In this document: positions 1-8,436 of the stretch, one piece after another
Numbering within the stretch: position 1 is the first letter of the stretch
Layout: the number at the start of each line of letters is the position of its first letter
NCBI GenBank assembly: GCA_900755685.1
Contig: CAAEHI010000011.1
Coordinates: forward strand, 1 to 64,000
Direction: 5' to 3'
From: an uncultured Collinsella sp.
GTDB lineage: Bacteria > Actinomycetota > Coriobacteriia > Coriobacteriales > Coriobacteriaceae
Length of the DNA stretch: 64,000 nt
Notes under the pieces: generated by a model
The model's input: only the letters and a program-made list of their open reading frames with translations
Database searches by the model: none
What the model was told of the DNA's origin: nothing
Program-made: the position numbers and the translations under genes

Positions 1-142
1 ACAGACTGTCGGTTCGACGTAGAAGCCTCAGCCGTAGCAACGGATTGCCCAGCGAGAGATCGCCGCGGGCGGATATTAAACTGCAAAGACGAGCGTCGGT
101 AAGACACGCCGAGGTCGCCGCGGACGGGCTGATATAGGGAGA

Positions 143-180
143 GGGCCTGACCCCATATCGTTGGGGCCAGGCCCGATTTT
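143..180 (+). terminator. Rho-independent terminator of an upstream gene
   Basis: A GC-rich inverted repeat (GGGCCTG...CCAGGCCC) is followed by GATTTT. It would end transcription entering from the left edge and isolate the polysaccharide operon. Nothing else recognisable lies in bases 1-142. Confidence 0.6.
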
Positions 181-215
181 GCCTCTTGACAATGTCCTGC
201 TCATATTAAAAAGGC

Positions 216-333
216 ACAGGTTTTTGTAGAGGCGTATGGAGATGTGGCTGCGGGCAGTACATTTTGCGTAATCTGCCCAAACGCAAACTAATTGCTTGTA
301 TAATGGCTCGTGTCGAAAGATACAAAAACCTGT
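216..333 (+). promoter_or_regulatory. Promoter/leader region of the EPS operon with distant inverted repeat
   Basis: A consensus -10 hexamer TATAAT lies at 299-304, but no good -35 is visible at 17 bp. A perfect 13-bp inverted repeat (ACAGGTTTTTGTA at 216-228, its complement at 321-333) brackets the -10 box. The downstream arm would fall in the 5' leader of the antiterminator operon. Whether the repeat is an operator or part of an RNA structure cannot be decided from sequence. Confidence 0.45.
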
Positions 334-425
334 ACTTTTGCGACTGCGCCTAGCTGCGAGCGAGAAGCTGTTCTAAACGCCCCTGCATTTGCGTGTGTCG
401 CAATGCAAGAGAAGGGGGCGAGAAC

Positions 426-1016
426 ATGGAGCAGACGGCACGGCGCCAAGAGCAGCTGCCGGGCGCATTTAACGGCGCCACCACCAATAGCCAGCACGGC
501 CGCGTCCGCTGGTATCTGGTCCACACTCCCCATGGAAAAGAGCGCGAGACCTGCGAAAAGGTTCGCCGCATTATCCCGCACAACCTGATGCAGGACGCTT
601 TTGTGATGCAAAAGGAGTTTTGGTTTAAGCGGGACGGCGCCTGGTCGCTTCAAACCAAACCCATGTACAAGGAATATTTCGTCGTCGCCACGTACGATGC
701 CGCCGCGCTCGATAGGGCTTTAGCCCAGTTGAGCTTTGGCTGCCGCATCGCCGGCAGTAGGGAGCGGGCGTACATGCCCATGCCGGACGATGCGCAGGAT
801 TGGTACCGCAGTGTGCTGGACGACGACGGCGTGGTGCGCAACAGCGTCGCGCGCATAGAAGGCGGCGTGTTGCACATAGAGCAGGGTCCCTTGGTGGGGC
901 AAGAGGCCCGCGTGCACAAGATTGACCGTCGCAAGCGCTGGTGTCTGGTGGACGTAGGCGAAGGCGATTCCAGCTTTAGGGAAGTGCTTCCGCTCGACGT
1001 TCCCATCAAGACGTAA
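426..1016 (+). CDS. loaP: LoaP/NusG-family specialised transcription antiterminator
   Basis: This 196-residue NusG paralogue probably acts on RNA polymerase to let it read through terminators in the long polysaccharide operon that follows. The NusG N-terminal domain begins at RWYLVHTPHGKERE (about residues 28-41), and a KOW-like segment (VHKIDRRKRWCLVDVG) lies near the C-terminus. ATG 426 is chosen because GAGAAGGGGGCGAG gives a ribosome site just upstream; an upstream ATG at 393 has none. NusG paralogues of the LoaP/UpxY/RfaH type usually stand first in polysaccharide or secondary-metabolite operons, as here. It is not the housekeeping NusG, which sits with secE elsewhere. The exact subfamily is inferred from context. 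Confidence 0.85.
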   Translation: MEQTARRQEQLPGAFNGATTNSQHGRVRWYLVHTPHGKERETCEKVRRIIPHNLMQDAFVMQKEFWFKRDGAWSLQTKPMYKEYFVVATYDAAALDRALAQLSFGCRIAGSRERAYMPMPDDAQDWYRSVLDDDGVVRNSVARIEGGVLHIEQGPLVGQEARVHKIDRRKRWCLVDVGEGDSSFREVLPLDVPIKT

Positions 1017-1064
1017 GGGAGACGTTGCACTGGCTATTCGTTCGCATTTTTGAATTTACCGATT

Positions 1065-1073
1065 GGGGGGGGG
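1065..1073 (+). repeat. Homopolymeric G9 tract between loaP and the sugar transferase
   Basis: Nine consecutive G residues lie between the antiterminator stop and the probable start of the priming transferase. If translation began at the upstream TTG (1025), the tract would be inside the reading frame and a one-base slip would shift it. Such tracts in surface-polysaccharide loci are classic substrates for slipped-strand phase variation, but function here is unproven. Confidence 0.6.
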
Positions 1074-1138
1074 TCCTGGAGGACAGGGCCGTATGTTTGA
1101 TTTTGGCTGCTAAACAAGTAACAGAGAGCTGTGCATCT

Positions 1139-1804
1139 GTGGGGGACGCACTGGCTATTAAAGAGATTAAACCGAGCGGTACCCTTGGCTATCGCTTTGT
1201 TAAGAGGCTGTTTGATCTGGTGTTCAGTCTTTTGATGAGCGCACTGCTGCTTATCCCTATCGCTATTTTGTGCGCGCTTATTAGCCTTGAATCGCCCGGC
1301 AGCCCCATGTATACGCAAGAGCGCGTCGGCAAGGGCGGAAGGACTATCAAGATTTTTAAGCTTCGTAGCATGGTTGCCGATGCGGGTGATGTGCAGAAGT
1401 ATTTAAGTCCGGAGCAGCTGCATCAGTGGGAAGTCGAACGCAAGGTCGACGATGACCCCCGCATTACCAAGATTGGTCAATTCATTCGTAAATGCTCCAT
1501 CGACGAGATGCCTCAGTTTCTCAATGTACTGAACGGTGACCTTTCTGTCATTGGTCCTCGCCCCATCACAAGAGATGAGCTTGAACAGCATTTTTCGGAT
1601 GAAGAAATGGCTGAGCTGCTCTCAGTTCGGCCTGGAATTACTGGCCTTTGGCAGGCAACAGACCGAAATGCGGCGACTTTTGAAAGCGGGTTGCGGCAAA
1701 AGATTGAACTTCGGTACGTTCAGAATCGGTGCTTTCGTATGGATTTCAATTGTTTCAGCAACACCTTCGGGGCAATGTTTGGTAAAGATAGGACGGGGCG
1801 ATAG
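1139..1804 (+). CDS. Undecaprenyl-phosphate sugar phosphotransferase (priming)
   Basis: This membrane enzyme of the bacterial sugar transferase family moves a sugar-1-phosphate from a UDP-sugar to undecaprenyl phosphate, the first step of repeat-unit assembly. From GTG 1139 it is 221 residues: one N-terminal transmembrane helix (LFDLVFSLLMSALLLIPIAI), then the family core with YTQERVGKGGRTIKIFKLRSM, the catalytic-region SIDEMPQFLNVLNGDLSVIGPRP and RPGITGLWQ. The frame is open back to TTG 1025, but that extension is not family-like and runs through a G9 tract. A 12-bp direct repeat, GCACTGGCTATT (1027-1038 and 1147-1158), sits at both candidate starts. The sugar is unknown. Confidence 0.85.
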   Translation: MGDALAIKEIKPSGTLGYRFVKRLFDLVFSLLMSALLLIPIAILCALISLESPGSPMYTQERVGKGGRTIKIFKLRSMVADAGDVQKYLSPEQLHQWEVERKVDDDPRITKIGQFIRKCSIDEMPQFLNVLNGDLSVIGPRPITRDELEQHFSDEEMAELLSVRPGITGLWQATDRNAATFESGLRQKIELRYVQNRCFRMDFNCFSNTFGAMFGKDRTGR

Positions 1805-2638
1805 ATGCAAGCATCCGATACATGTTCTTACAGCGTGTTGATGAGCATTTACAAAAAAGAAAATCCTGCTTTTTTAATTCAATCTCTCGATAGCATGTTG
1901 AATCAAACCGTTTTTCCGAGCGAGATTGTCATGGTTAAGGATGGTCTGCTTACACGTGAGCTTGAAGTGGTACTTGAAGAGTACGATTCCAAGTATCCTG
2001 GTTTATTTAATTTTGTTTCATATGATAAAAATCATGGCTTGGGTTACGCTTTGCGCAGAGGAATGCTCGCTTGCTCTAACGAAATTGTTGCGCGTATGGA
2101 TACTGATGACGTGGCTCGTCCAGATCGTATGGAGAAACAGCTTGCCGCTATTGAGAACGGACTCGACATGGTCGGCAGTGACGTTATTGAATTTGTAACG
2201 TCCCCCGACAACCCTGTTGCGATTACGAATCTTCCAAAAGGCATCGATGCCATACGTTCTTATTCTAGGAGACGCAATCCCTTTCGTCATCCTCCTATGA
2301 CGTTTAGAAAATCCAAGGTTGTCGAAGCTGGAAATTATAGTTCAGAATTTCTTTACTTTGAGGACTGGGATCTATTTAACAGGATGCTTGCCTGTGGTTG
2401 CCAAGCCGATAACTTAAGTGAGCCTCTTGTTGCGATGCGCGTTAGCGATGACTTCTATTCTCGTAGAGGTGGCTCGCGGTATCTTAAATATGCTAAGGCT
2501 TTCAAGCATGCACAACTTGAACGAGGCTATTTTACAAAACGTGACTATATCTGTTCTTATTTGCCGCATGCAATCGTCTGCCTGATGCCTAATTCCATTA
2601 GAGCATTGATATATCGAGTAATTCTCAGGAGGTCCTAG
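1805..2638 (+). CDS. Family 2 glycosyltransferase (AmsE-like)
   Basis: This 277-residue GT-A-fold glycosyltransferase adds a sugar to the lipid-linked repeat unit on the cytoplasmic face. The N-terminus YSVLMSIYKKENPAFL followed by SLDSMLNQT and EIVMVKDG is the nucleotide-sugar-binding start, and ARMDTDDVARPDRM holds the DxD-type metal-binding motif. It lacks a C-terminal membrane segment. The start directly abuts the stop of the priming transferase (TAG then ATG), indicating one operon. Base composition is AT-rich compared with the genome's core genes. Donor and acceptor sugars cannot be predicted. Confidence 0.8.
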   Translation: MQASDTCSYSVLMSIYKKENPAFLIQSLDSMLNQTVFPSEIVMVKDGLLTRELEVVLEEYDSKYPGLFNFVSYDKNHGLGYALRRGMLACSNEIVARMDTDDVARPDRMEKQLAAIENGLDMVGSDVIEFVTSPDNPVAITNLPKGIDAIRSYSRRRNPFRHPPMTFRKSKVVEAGNYSSEFLYFEDWDLFNRMLACGCQADNLSEPLVAMRVSDDFYSRRGGSRYLKYAKAFKHAQLERGYFTKRDYICSYLPHAIVCLMPNSIRALIYRVILRRS

Positions 2639-2642
2639 GTAT

Positions 2643-3635
2643 ATGGCTTCTGATGTTAATAAGCCTTTGGTTAGCATCATAGTCCCTATATATAATGTGG
2701 GCTCTTTCGTACTTCCTTGCGTGAATTCATTGCTTGCTCAGACATATTCGAATATCGAATTCATCATCGTTGATGATGGCTGTACAGATAATTCTATCGA
2801 TATTGTTGAGGGCATCATTGGGGCAGACGTACGTTTTACGATTCTGCATAAGAAGAATGGTGGTCTTTCTTCCGCACGTAACTTTGGTACTCAACGGTGT
2901 CATGGGGATTACCTAATGTATGTGGATGGGGACGATTTGATTGATCCGCGGACCGTTGAACTGATGGTGGAAGCGGCTGATAATTATCGAGTGCCTCTCG
3001 TTGTTGGTTCTTTTGCGAAGACGCCCTTGCTTGACAGCTATGAGATGGGTCAGGATGCCGAGTTCGTTGTTGAATCTGGTGCTGAACGCTTAAGAAAGCT
3101 ACTATTGTTCAGTGGTGAAAGTGGCTCTGCGTGTGGAAAGCTCTTTGAGCGGTCTCTAATCTCTAGTCTTGTCTTTCCTGAGGGACAGTTGTTTGAAGAT
3201 ATGGGCGTCATTGCCTCTATTTGTTCAAATACTAGTAGGGTAGCAGTATCTGAGGCGCCCTTTTACGCATATGTGACGCGGCCTGGATCCATTACTACCT
3301 TTAAGAAGCAAGGCCCCAAGCATGTAACTGACATGAATGCAGCTATTGAGACCGTTCGTCAAGTCGTTGGTTGTGATTTTCAGGGCGAATTTGAGTGTTT
3401 TCAGACATACTGTACGCTCCGTGTCGCAATGAAGATTGATCCTGCTGCCTTTGATGACAAGGGAGAGGCGCAAGCTTATTTGAGACATGCTCAAAAGCTT
3501 GCTAAAAACGTTTCGAAGAGTTTATTTGCTTCTTTGAAATGGAGGATCCGTTGTTCTCTCTTTTCATTCTCACCCAAGGTTCATAACGTTTTCTATTCAA
3601 TTTATGCAGCAATTTCTGGTAAAGCTGTCGGTTAA
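2643..3635 (+). CDS. Family 2 glycosyltransferase
   Basis: This 330-residue GT2 enzyme resembles EpsJ/capsule glycosyltransferases. LVSIIVPIYNVGSFVLPCV, EFIIVDDGCTDNS and KKNGGLSSARNFG mark the nucleotide-binding half, and YVDGDDLIDP is the DxD region. The C-terminal third is variable and may choose the acceptor. A ribosome site AGGAGG overlaps the end of the previous gene. AT-rich like its neighbours. Specificity unknown. Confidence 0.8.
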   Translation: MASDVNKPLVSIIVPIYNVGSFVLPCVNSLLAQTYSNIEFIIVDDGCTDNSIDIVEGIIGADVRFTILHKKNGGLSSARNFGTQRCHGDYLMYVDGDDLIDPRTVELMVEAADNYRVPLVVGSFAKTPLLDSYEMGQDAEFVVESGAERLRKLLLFSGESGSACGKLFERSLISSLVFPEGQLFEDMGVIASICSNTSRVAVSEAPFYAYVTRPGSITTFKKQGPKHVTDMNAAIETVRQVVGCDFQGEFECFQTYCTLRVAMKIDPAAFDDKGEAQAYLRHAQKLAKNVSKSLFASLKWRIRCSLFSFSPKVHNVFYSIYAAISGKAVG

Positions 3636-3660
3636 TTCTCATAACTAAAGGGTTGTTATA

Positions 3661-3828
3661 GTGAGTTCTTCAATTAACAAATATCTGCATGATATTGATA
3701 AATACATTAACGAATATTTGTATGACATCTTATTTCAAGATGGATTTAATGGCGGCGTTAATGTGTTTATCGGCGGTTTGACCGAAGGAATCTCAATAGA
3801 TGCCCAGCGTTTTTCGAAACAGGTTTAG
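3661..3828 (+). CDS. Small ORF of unknown function in EPS operon
   Basis: A 55-codon frame begins with GTG 3661, with AAAGGG about 8 bases upstream, and ends 2 bases before the polymerase start. The predicted product (begins VSSSINKYLHDIDKYINEYL, ends AQRFSKQV) is mostly helical-looking, with no signal peptide or membrane helix. It fills the only sizeable gap among the first EPS genes. It could be a genuine small protein, a translational coupling ORF for the polymerase, or a relic of a lost gene. I do not recognise it. Confidence 0.35.
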   Translation: MSSSINKYLHDIDKYINEYLYDILFQDGFNGGVNVFIGGLTEGISIDAQRFSKQV

Positions 3829-3830
3829 AG

Positions 3831-4946
3831 ATGCCAATTTATTTTGCAGCCTTTGCTCTTCATCTTTTATTGCTTTATCTTTCTGCGCAGGTGGTAAATA
3901 AACGAGTTGGTTCGGTCCTTGCGGCTATCTCGGTTGTTCCTCTTTGTTTGGTGGCAGGTGCGCGTGACGTTTCTGTCGGTACTGATACTTCTGCATATCC
4001 TCTCAGGTGTTTTTACGCCTCGCAGTATTACTCGCCTTTGGGTGCAATGGGTGCGTGCTCAGACCAAGAACCGTTATTCGTACTTCTTTTTTGGATCTTG
4101 GGCAGGCTGACCGGTGATTTTAATGCCGTTCTCTTTCTTTGTGAGGCCATCGTTCTCCTTCCTTATATCTTAGTCGTTAGGAAGTTGTACCCCCGTGGGT
4201 ATCCTGTTGTAGGGATATTTATCTGCTTTGTAATATTTGGCTACACAATAAATATTATCAGACAGTGTCTTGCAACAAGCATGCTGGTTTTGATGGTATA
4301 TGAGCTCTTATGTGAAAAGCGCGTTTCTGCTTTTGTTTATCTGATGTTAGCGGTTGGCTTCCATAAGATGTCAGTTATGGGCCTTATCATTTGGATTATT
4401 TACATTTCATGTTATGAGCGCAAGCAGGAACGCTCTTTCAAGGCTGTTGCAATGCTCGTGTGTCTTGGAGTTATTGATTTTGCTGTCTGCATGATTTTAG
4501 TCGGTCCCGATGTGATGGAGTTCGTGTCACGATTTACGTCGTCATACAGCTTTCAAATTAAGCATGCTGGAATGGGTTCATTCAATACTACGATGCTAAT
4601 TTACCTGCCATTTTGCTTAGTGATATGGGCATTGGGCCATAAAAACTCATCTTTGAGCGACGACTACAGATCGCTTAATTTCTACACGATTAACGGTATG
4701 GTTGCATCATTGTTTGCGCAATTTGCAACTATTAGTCCTGAATTAATTCGACTTAGTTTTCCTTTTCTCTTTATTTCAGGTTTCGTTTTCCCGTTTTTGT
4801 CAGAAAAACTCGGAAAAGAGCGTCTGCTAATTATTTCCCTTTGTGTTTTATTTTGCATCTTATATTTTTCTATCACGTTTGTATTTGGTGGTAGCTGCGA
4901 TCTGTTTCCATATTCATCGGCGTTATTAGGGGTATTTTATGGATGA
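3831..4946 (+). CDS. EpsG/Wzy-type polysaccharide polymerase
   Basis: A 371-residue polytopic membrane protein, largely hydrophobic, with about ten predicted helices. It should polymerise lipid-linked repeat units outside the membrane. The EpsG-family signature GARDVSVGTDTSAYPLRC occurs near residues 43-60, followed by a loop and DQEPLFVLLFWILG, then the long alternating hydrophobic stretches typical of Wzy/EpsG. It overlaps the next glycosyltransferase by 8 bases, supporting one transcript. Wzy proteins are poorly conserved, so the call rests on the signature, topology and locus. Confidence 0.8.
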   Translation: MPIYFAAFALHLLLLYLSAQVVNKRVGSVLAAISVVPLCLVAGARDVSVGTDTSAYPLRCFYASQYYSPLGAMGACSDQEPLFVLLFWILGRLTGDFNAVLFLCEAIVLLPYILVVRKLYPRGYPVVGIFICFVIFGYTINIIRQCLATSMLVLMVYELLCEKRVSAFVYLMLAVGFHKMSVMGLIIWIIYISCYERKQERSFKAVAMLVCLGVIDFAVCMILVGPDVMEFVSRFTSSYSFQIKHAGMGSFNTTMLIYLPFCLVIWALGHKNSSLSDDYRSLNFYTINGMVASLFAQFATISPELIRLSFPFLFISGFVFPFLSEKLGKERLLIISLCVLFCILYFSITFVFGGSCDLFPYSSALLGVFYG

Positions 4947-5934
4947 TGAAACTCCTGTGATTAGTATTGTTGTTCCAGTCTACAACACTGAGCGTTATCT
5001 TCCTGCTTGCTTGGAGTCCATTGATGCTCAGGGAGTGGATTCCTTTGAAGTGATTCTTGTGGATGACGGTTCCACTGATGGATCTCCTTCGATTTGTGAC
5101 GCGTACTGCGATGGGCATGATAGGGCATCTGTTATTCACAAGGATAATGAAGGTCTCCTTGCTGCGCGCCGGGATGGACTTCGTGAGGCGAGGGGGCTGT
5201 ATGTCCTTTCACTCGATTCCGATGACGCTCTTATTGATGGTTGCATTCAAAAGGTTCTTGCTGCTATCGCTTCGACTAGTGCTGATATTATTTCTTTTAA
5301 TTTCACTATGGACTTGAGGTCCCTTAAGCCATCGCTGAAGGTGAATTTAGCGCCCGGTATTCATTCTGGCTGTTCTTATGAATTGGTTAAAAGCGAATTG
5401 TGCGCCTGCGATTTTAACAGTGTTTGGAATAAGGTCGTTCGTAAAGATTTATTTCCCTGTTATGAGTGGTATACGGAACGTGCTGGGCTTATGCATGGTG
5501 AGGATCTTTGTCAGCTTCTTCCTATCTTTGATATGGCAAAAAACCTATTTCACATTGATGAACCCCTTTACTACTATCGCCAGCATGACACGAACAGTAC
5601 AAAGTTGTTTCGAGATAAACAGATTGCTGATTGGAATTATGTAAGCGATGAATTGCTTCGATACGCGACTAGTTGGTCAGTATGTTCGCTTCAGAATGCA
5701 AATAGGGGCATCTGTCGTCACTATTGCGATCTTGACGAGATTCTTTGGGATTGTGAATTGGATGCTGAGTCGAAAAAGCACTTTGATAAGACTATTAAGA
5801 GCGAGTATCACAGGAGGGTTAGTAATTGTCCTGACTTAGTTCATGGTCTAGTTTTGTCAAACAACGGGATTATTTCTCATGCTGCCCGATGGGGTCTTGG
5901 ATGTTACAAGCGTCTTCGTCGGATCTTCACGTGA
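4939..5934 (+). CDS. Family 2 glycosyltransferase
   Basis: A 331-residue GT2 enzyme: VISIVVPVYNTERYLPACLESI, FEVILVDDGSTDGSPSICDAY, NEGLLAARRDGLREARG and SLDSDDALIDG give the full GT-A nucleotide-binding and DxD set. The HGEDLCQLLPIFDMAKN segment matches the acceptor/catalytic-base region in this family. It starts inside the polymerase gene, so is probably translationally coupled. Substrate unknown. Confidence 0.8.
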   Translation: MDDETPVISIVVPVYNTERYLPACLESIDAQGVDSFEVILVDDGSTDGSPSICDAYCDGHDRASVIHKDNEGLLAARRDGLREARGLYVLSLDSDDALIDGCIQKVLAAIASTSADIISFNFTMDLRSLKPSLKVNLAPGIHSGCSYELVKSELCACDFNSVWNKVVRKDLFPCYEWYTERAGLMHGEDLCQLLPIFDMAKNLFHIDEPLYYYRQHDTNSTKLFRDKQIADWNYVSDELLRYATSWSVCSLQNANRGICRHYCDLDEILWDCELDAESKKHFDKTIKSEYHRRVSNCPDLVHGLVLSNNGIISHAARWGLGCYKRLRRIFT

Positions 5935-6133
5935 GGCAGCTGATAAATGGCATTTTCAATGATCGTTTTTCTATGTGCGAAATTGTGTCTGAATCAGTGG
6001 TTCAGATTGCCGATAAATCCCATTATGGTTTCGATGAAATGATCGCATGTGCAACTTTCATTATTAATGCTTGAGTTTATGGAGGCTGCTGATGACTAGC
6101 TTTTACGATCGCGTTGTCGGCATTATAAATTGA
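5935..6133 (+). other. Gap with two tiny ORFs, possible gene relic
   Basis: This 200-base gap between glycosyltransferases holds two short frames. One runs from ATG 5904 (or 5973) to 6074 and ends with GFDEMIACATFIINA; it overlaps the end of the previous gene. The other, 6092-6133, encodes only 13 residues (MTSFYDRVVGIIN) behind GGAGG, and its TGA overlaps the TTG start of the next gene. The arrangement suggests either a coupling leader or a frameshift in the next gene's 5' end. Confidence 0.3.
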
Positions 6134-7356
6134 AATTTTGTTGGATTAAGGATAAATGCCTGTTTTTCGCTTTTGAAGATGGGAATGGTCTAGTGCTGCA
6201 AATAACAGATTTAATTAAAAATGCTATTTATGTCTTACTTTCCGGTGGATTTTATGATGCCGTACTCAGACTAACTCGCTTTTCTAGTGATAACCTCTGC
6301 GCATCAAAAGCAAGGTTGAATATGGTTTCTGAGCGACCGTTAAATATGTTCGAGCCTATTGAATTTCAAGAAGGAGCGACTTGCGATATTTCAGTTATTG
6401 TCCCCGTATATAACGTGGAAAACTACCTTAAGATATGTTTAGATTCGATATTGACACAAACATTTGACGGTAAGTTTGAGGTTGTTGTTGTCGATGATGG
6501 CTCTAAGGACAGGTCTGCTGAAATAGCTGATTCATACGGATTTCTGCCCAATGTTCGTGTAATTCACCAAGCAAATGGAGGTCTCTCTGCAGCTCGCAAT
6601 ACTGGCCTCAGGTCTTCTCGTGGCAAGTACGTCATGTTTGTGGATTCCGACGACATGATTGGACCGGCTTACCTTGAGGCTATGTACGGTCGCCTCATGG
6701 GAACTTCTGCAGATTACGTTACATCTACTTTTAGATATATGTCTGATAACGGTATAGTCTGCGAGGAGGAAATTGATAGGGCGAGTTGGATGGTGCCATG
6801 GGGCAGACTGTATCGTCGAGAAGTCTGGAGTGGAATTGGATTTCCTGTTGGCGCATGGTATGAAGATTTGATTCACCCGCTTTGGATTGATTCTCGCTTT
6901 AACGATGAGCCTTGCTATGATTTGAGCGGCTATTATTACCGAATTCGCCCTGGATCCATTATGCAGTCTACCCCTACTAATGTTAAGGGCCTTGATTCGT
7001 ATTGGGTTCTCGATGAATTGATTTCTAATCGTTCGGAGCTTGGAATTTCTTACTCACAGAAAGACTACGATCGTATTTTCCCTTTGTTTGGGCCGCTTTT
7101 GCTTGGGAGAACCATCGCCTTGGACAATAGCGCGCGTAAAACCATGTTTGCTTGTTGCTGCGACACATTCAATTCAATTGATGAGTTTAGGACGAAGAGC
7201 ACATCGTTAAACGGTAGATGGAGTGATATCGAGAGAGCTCTTCGTTCTTCGGATTATAACCGGTATCTTCTCGCTTCGCTTGCCCTTGCGGCGCAGGGGG
7301 TTTCTGGGTTAAGTCTTTCAGATGCAATTCATATTTGGGTGAACAGGAATAGATAA
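6130..7356 (+). CDS. Family 2 glycosyltransferase with N-terminal extension
   Basis: A GT2 enzyme of up to 408 residues. The GT-A domain starts only at about residue 85 (CDISVIVPVYNVENYLKICLDSIL), followed by FEVVVVDDGSKDRS, ANGGLSAARNTGL and the DxD site FVDSDDMIGP. The first 84 residues are not part of the usual family. The start is uncertain: TTG 6130 overlaps the stop of a 13-codon ORF with a good ribosome site, and ATG 6322 would give a normal-length enzyme. The upstream segment may be the remains of a longer N-terminus broken near 6128. AT-rich. Confidence 0.75.
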   Translation: MKFCWIKDKCLFFAFEDGNGLVLQITDLIKNAIYVLLSGGFYDAVLRLTRFSSDNLCASKARLNMVSERPLNMFEPIEFQEGATCDISVIVPVYNVENYLKICLDSILTQTFDGKFEVVVVDDGSKDRSAEIADSYGFLPNVRVIHQANGGLSAARNTGLRSSRGKYVMFVDSDDMIGPAYLEAMYGRLMGTSADYVTSTFRYMSDNGIVCEEEIDRASWMVPWGRLYRREVWSGIGFPVGAWYEDLIHPLWIDSRFNDEPCYDLSGYYYRIRPGSIMQSTPTNVKGLDSYWVLDELISNRSELGISYSQKDYDRIFPLFGPLLLGRTIALDNSARKTMFACCCDTFNSIDEFRTKSTSLNGRWSDIERALRSSDYNRYLLASLALAAQGVSGLSLSDAIHIWVNRNR

Positions 7357-7359
7357 ATA

Positions 7360-8436
7360 ATGAAAATCGGAACGATTACTTTCCACGGCGCGATGAACTT
7401 CGGATCTGCGCTCCAGTCTTATGCGCTTCAAGTGGTTTTGGAAAACATGGGACATGAAGTGCAAATTATCGATTATCGTTCTCGGGATTATGAGCAGTAT
7501 AAGCTGCTTCAGCCCCGACATCCAAAGGCAACGCTTCGAACATTGCGCTGTTTGAATAGGTATTTGTCAAGAAAGACTGCATTCGAAGGTTTTTCCAAAA
7601 AATATTTCGGCATGACGAAGAAGTCTTATCACTGGCAAAATGAAGAGGAGATGTGCGAGCTTGCGGATCAGTTTGATTGCTTTATTTGTGGTAGCGATCA
7701 AATTTGGAATCTCGATTGTACACAAGGTGTTGTTGGTCCCTATTTCCTTTCATTCGCTGGAGATAGACGTCGAGTCGCTTACGCTCCCAGTCTTGCGCAC
7801 ACTTTCTTTAGACCTGAGAATTTTGATGAACAGCTTGTATCCAAGTTGCTCTCAAGGTTTGATTTCCTGTCTGTTCGCGAGGAGGAGACGGTTCCGTTAT
7901 TTCAGCCCCTTGTCGATGCGCCTATAGATGTTGTCTTAGATCCCACACTTTTGTTGGAGTCTGACGACTACGCAGATATGGCATCAAAAGATGTTTTGCA
8001 GGGTGAATATATATTTATGTATCTACTACGCGAGTGCCCCGAACTTATTGAGAGCACCGTCGCGATGGCGGAAGCAACGGGCATGAAGGTTGCTTACATA
8101 TCTGATAAAAACCTAGATATCCCAAATTCAATTAACCTGTTTGGTGTTGGCCCTGAGGAGTTCGTTTCGCTTATTGCGCACGCAAGCCTTATTCTTACCA
8201 ATTCCTTTCATGCGACCGTATTCTCGATTCTCTTTCATAAGCCCTTCCGCGTGTATGCAACAGATAAGTCTGGTGCGCGTATGCGCGACTTGCTGAGTAA
8301 TATCGGGCTGTCTGACCGTTGCGTCGATGTTATGTGCGTCGACGATATTGCCCCTTGTGACTGGAGTGGCGTGGACTCTCGCCTGGATTTTCTGCGGGAG
8401 CATTCCTGGGCTTATCTTAGAAAGGCGCTTTCGTAA
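7360..8436 (+). CDS. Polysaccharide pyruvyl transferase family protein
   Basis: This 358-residue protein of the CsaB/WcaK family likely transfers pyruvate from phosphoenolpyruvate to a sugar, forming an acidic ketal. The start MKIGTITFHGAMNFGSALQSYALQ is the typical N-terminal motif (TxHxxxNxGSxLQxYAL). CFICGSDQIWNLD and the late ANSILTNSFHATVFSILFHKPF-type segment (residues ~265-290) match the family. Soluble, no signal. It overlaps the flippase gene by one base. Acceptor sugar unknown. Confidence 0.85.
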   Translation: MKIGTITFHGAMNFGSALQSYALQVVLENMGHEVQIIDYRSRDYEQYKLLQPRHPKATLRTLRCLNRYLSRKTAFEGFSKKYFGMTKKSYHWQNEEEMCELADQFDCFICGSDQIWNLDCTQGVVGPYFLSFAGDRRRVAYAPSLAHTFFRPENFDEQLVSKLLSRFDFLSVREEETVPLFQPLVDAPIDVVLDPTLLLESDDYADMASKDVLQGEYIFMYLLRECPELIESTVAMAEATGMKVAYISDKNLDIPNSINLFGVGPEEFVSLIAHASLILTNSFHATVFSILFHKPFRVYATDKSGARMRDLLSNIGLSDRCVDVMCVDDIAPCDWSGVDSRLDFLREHSWAYLRKALS

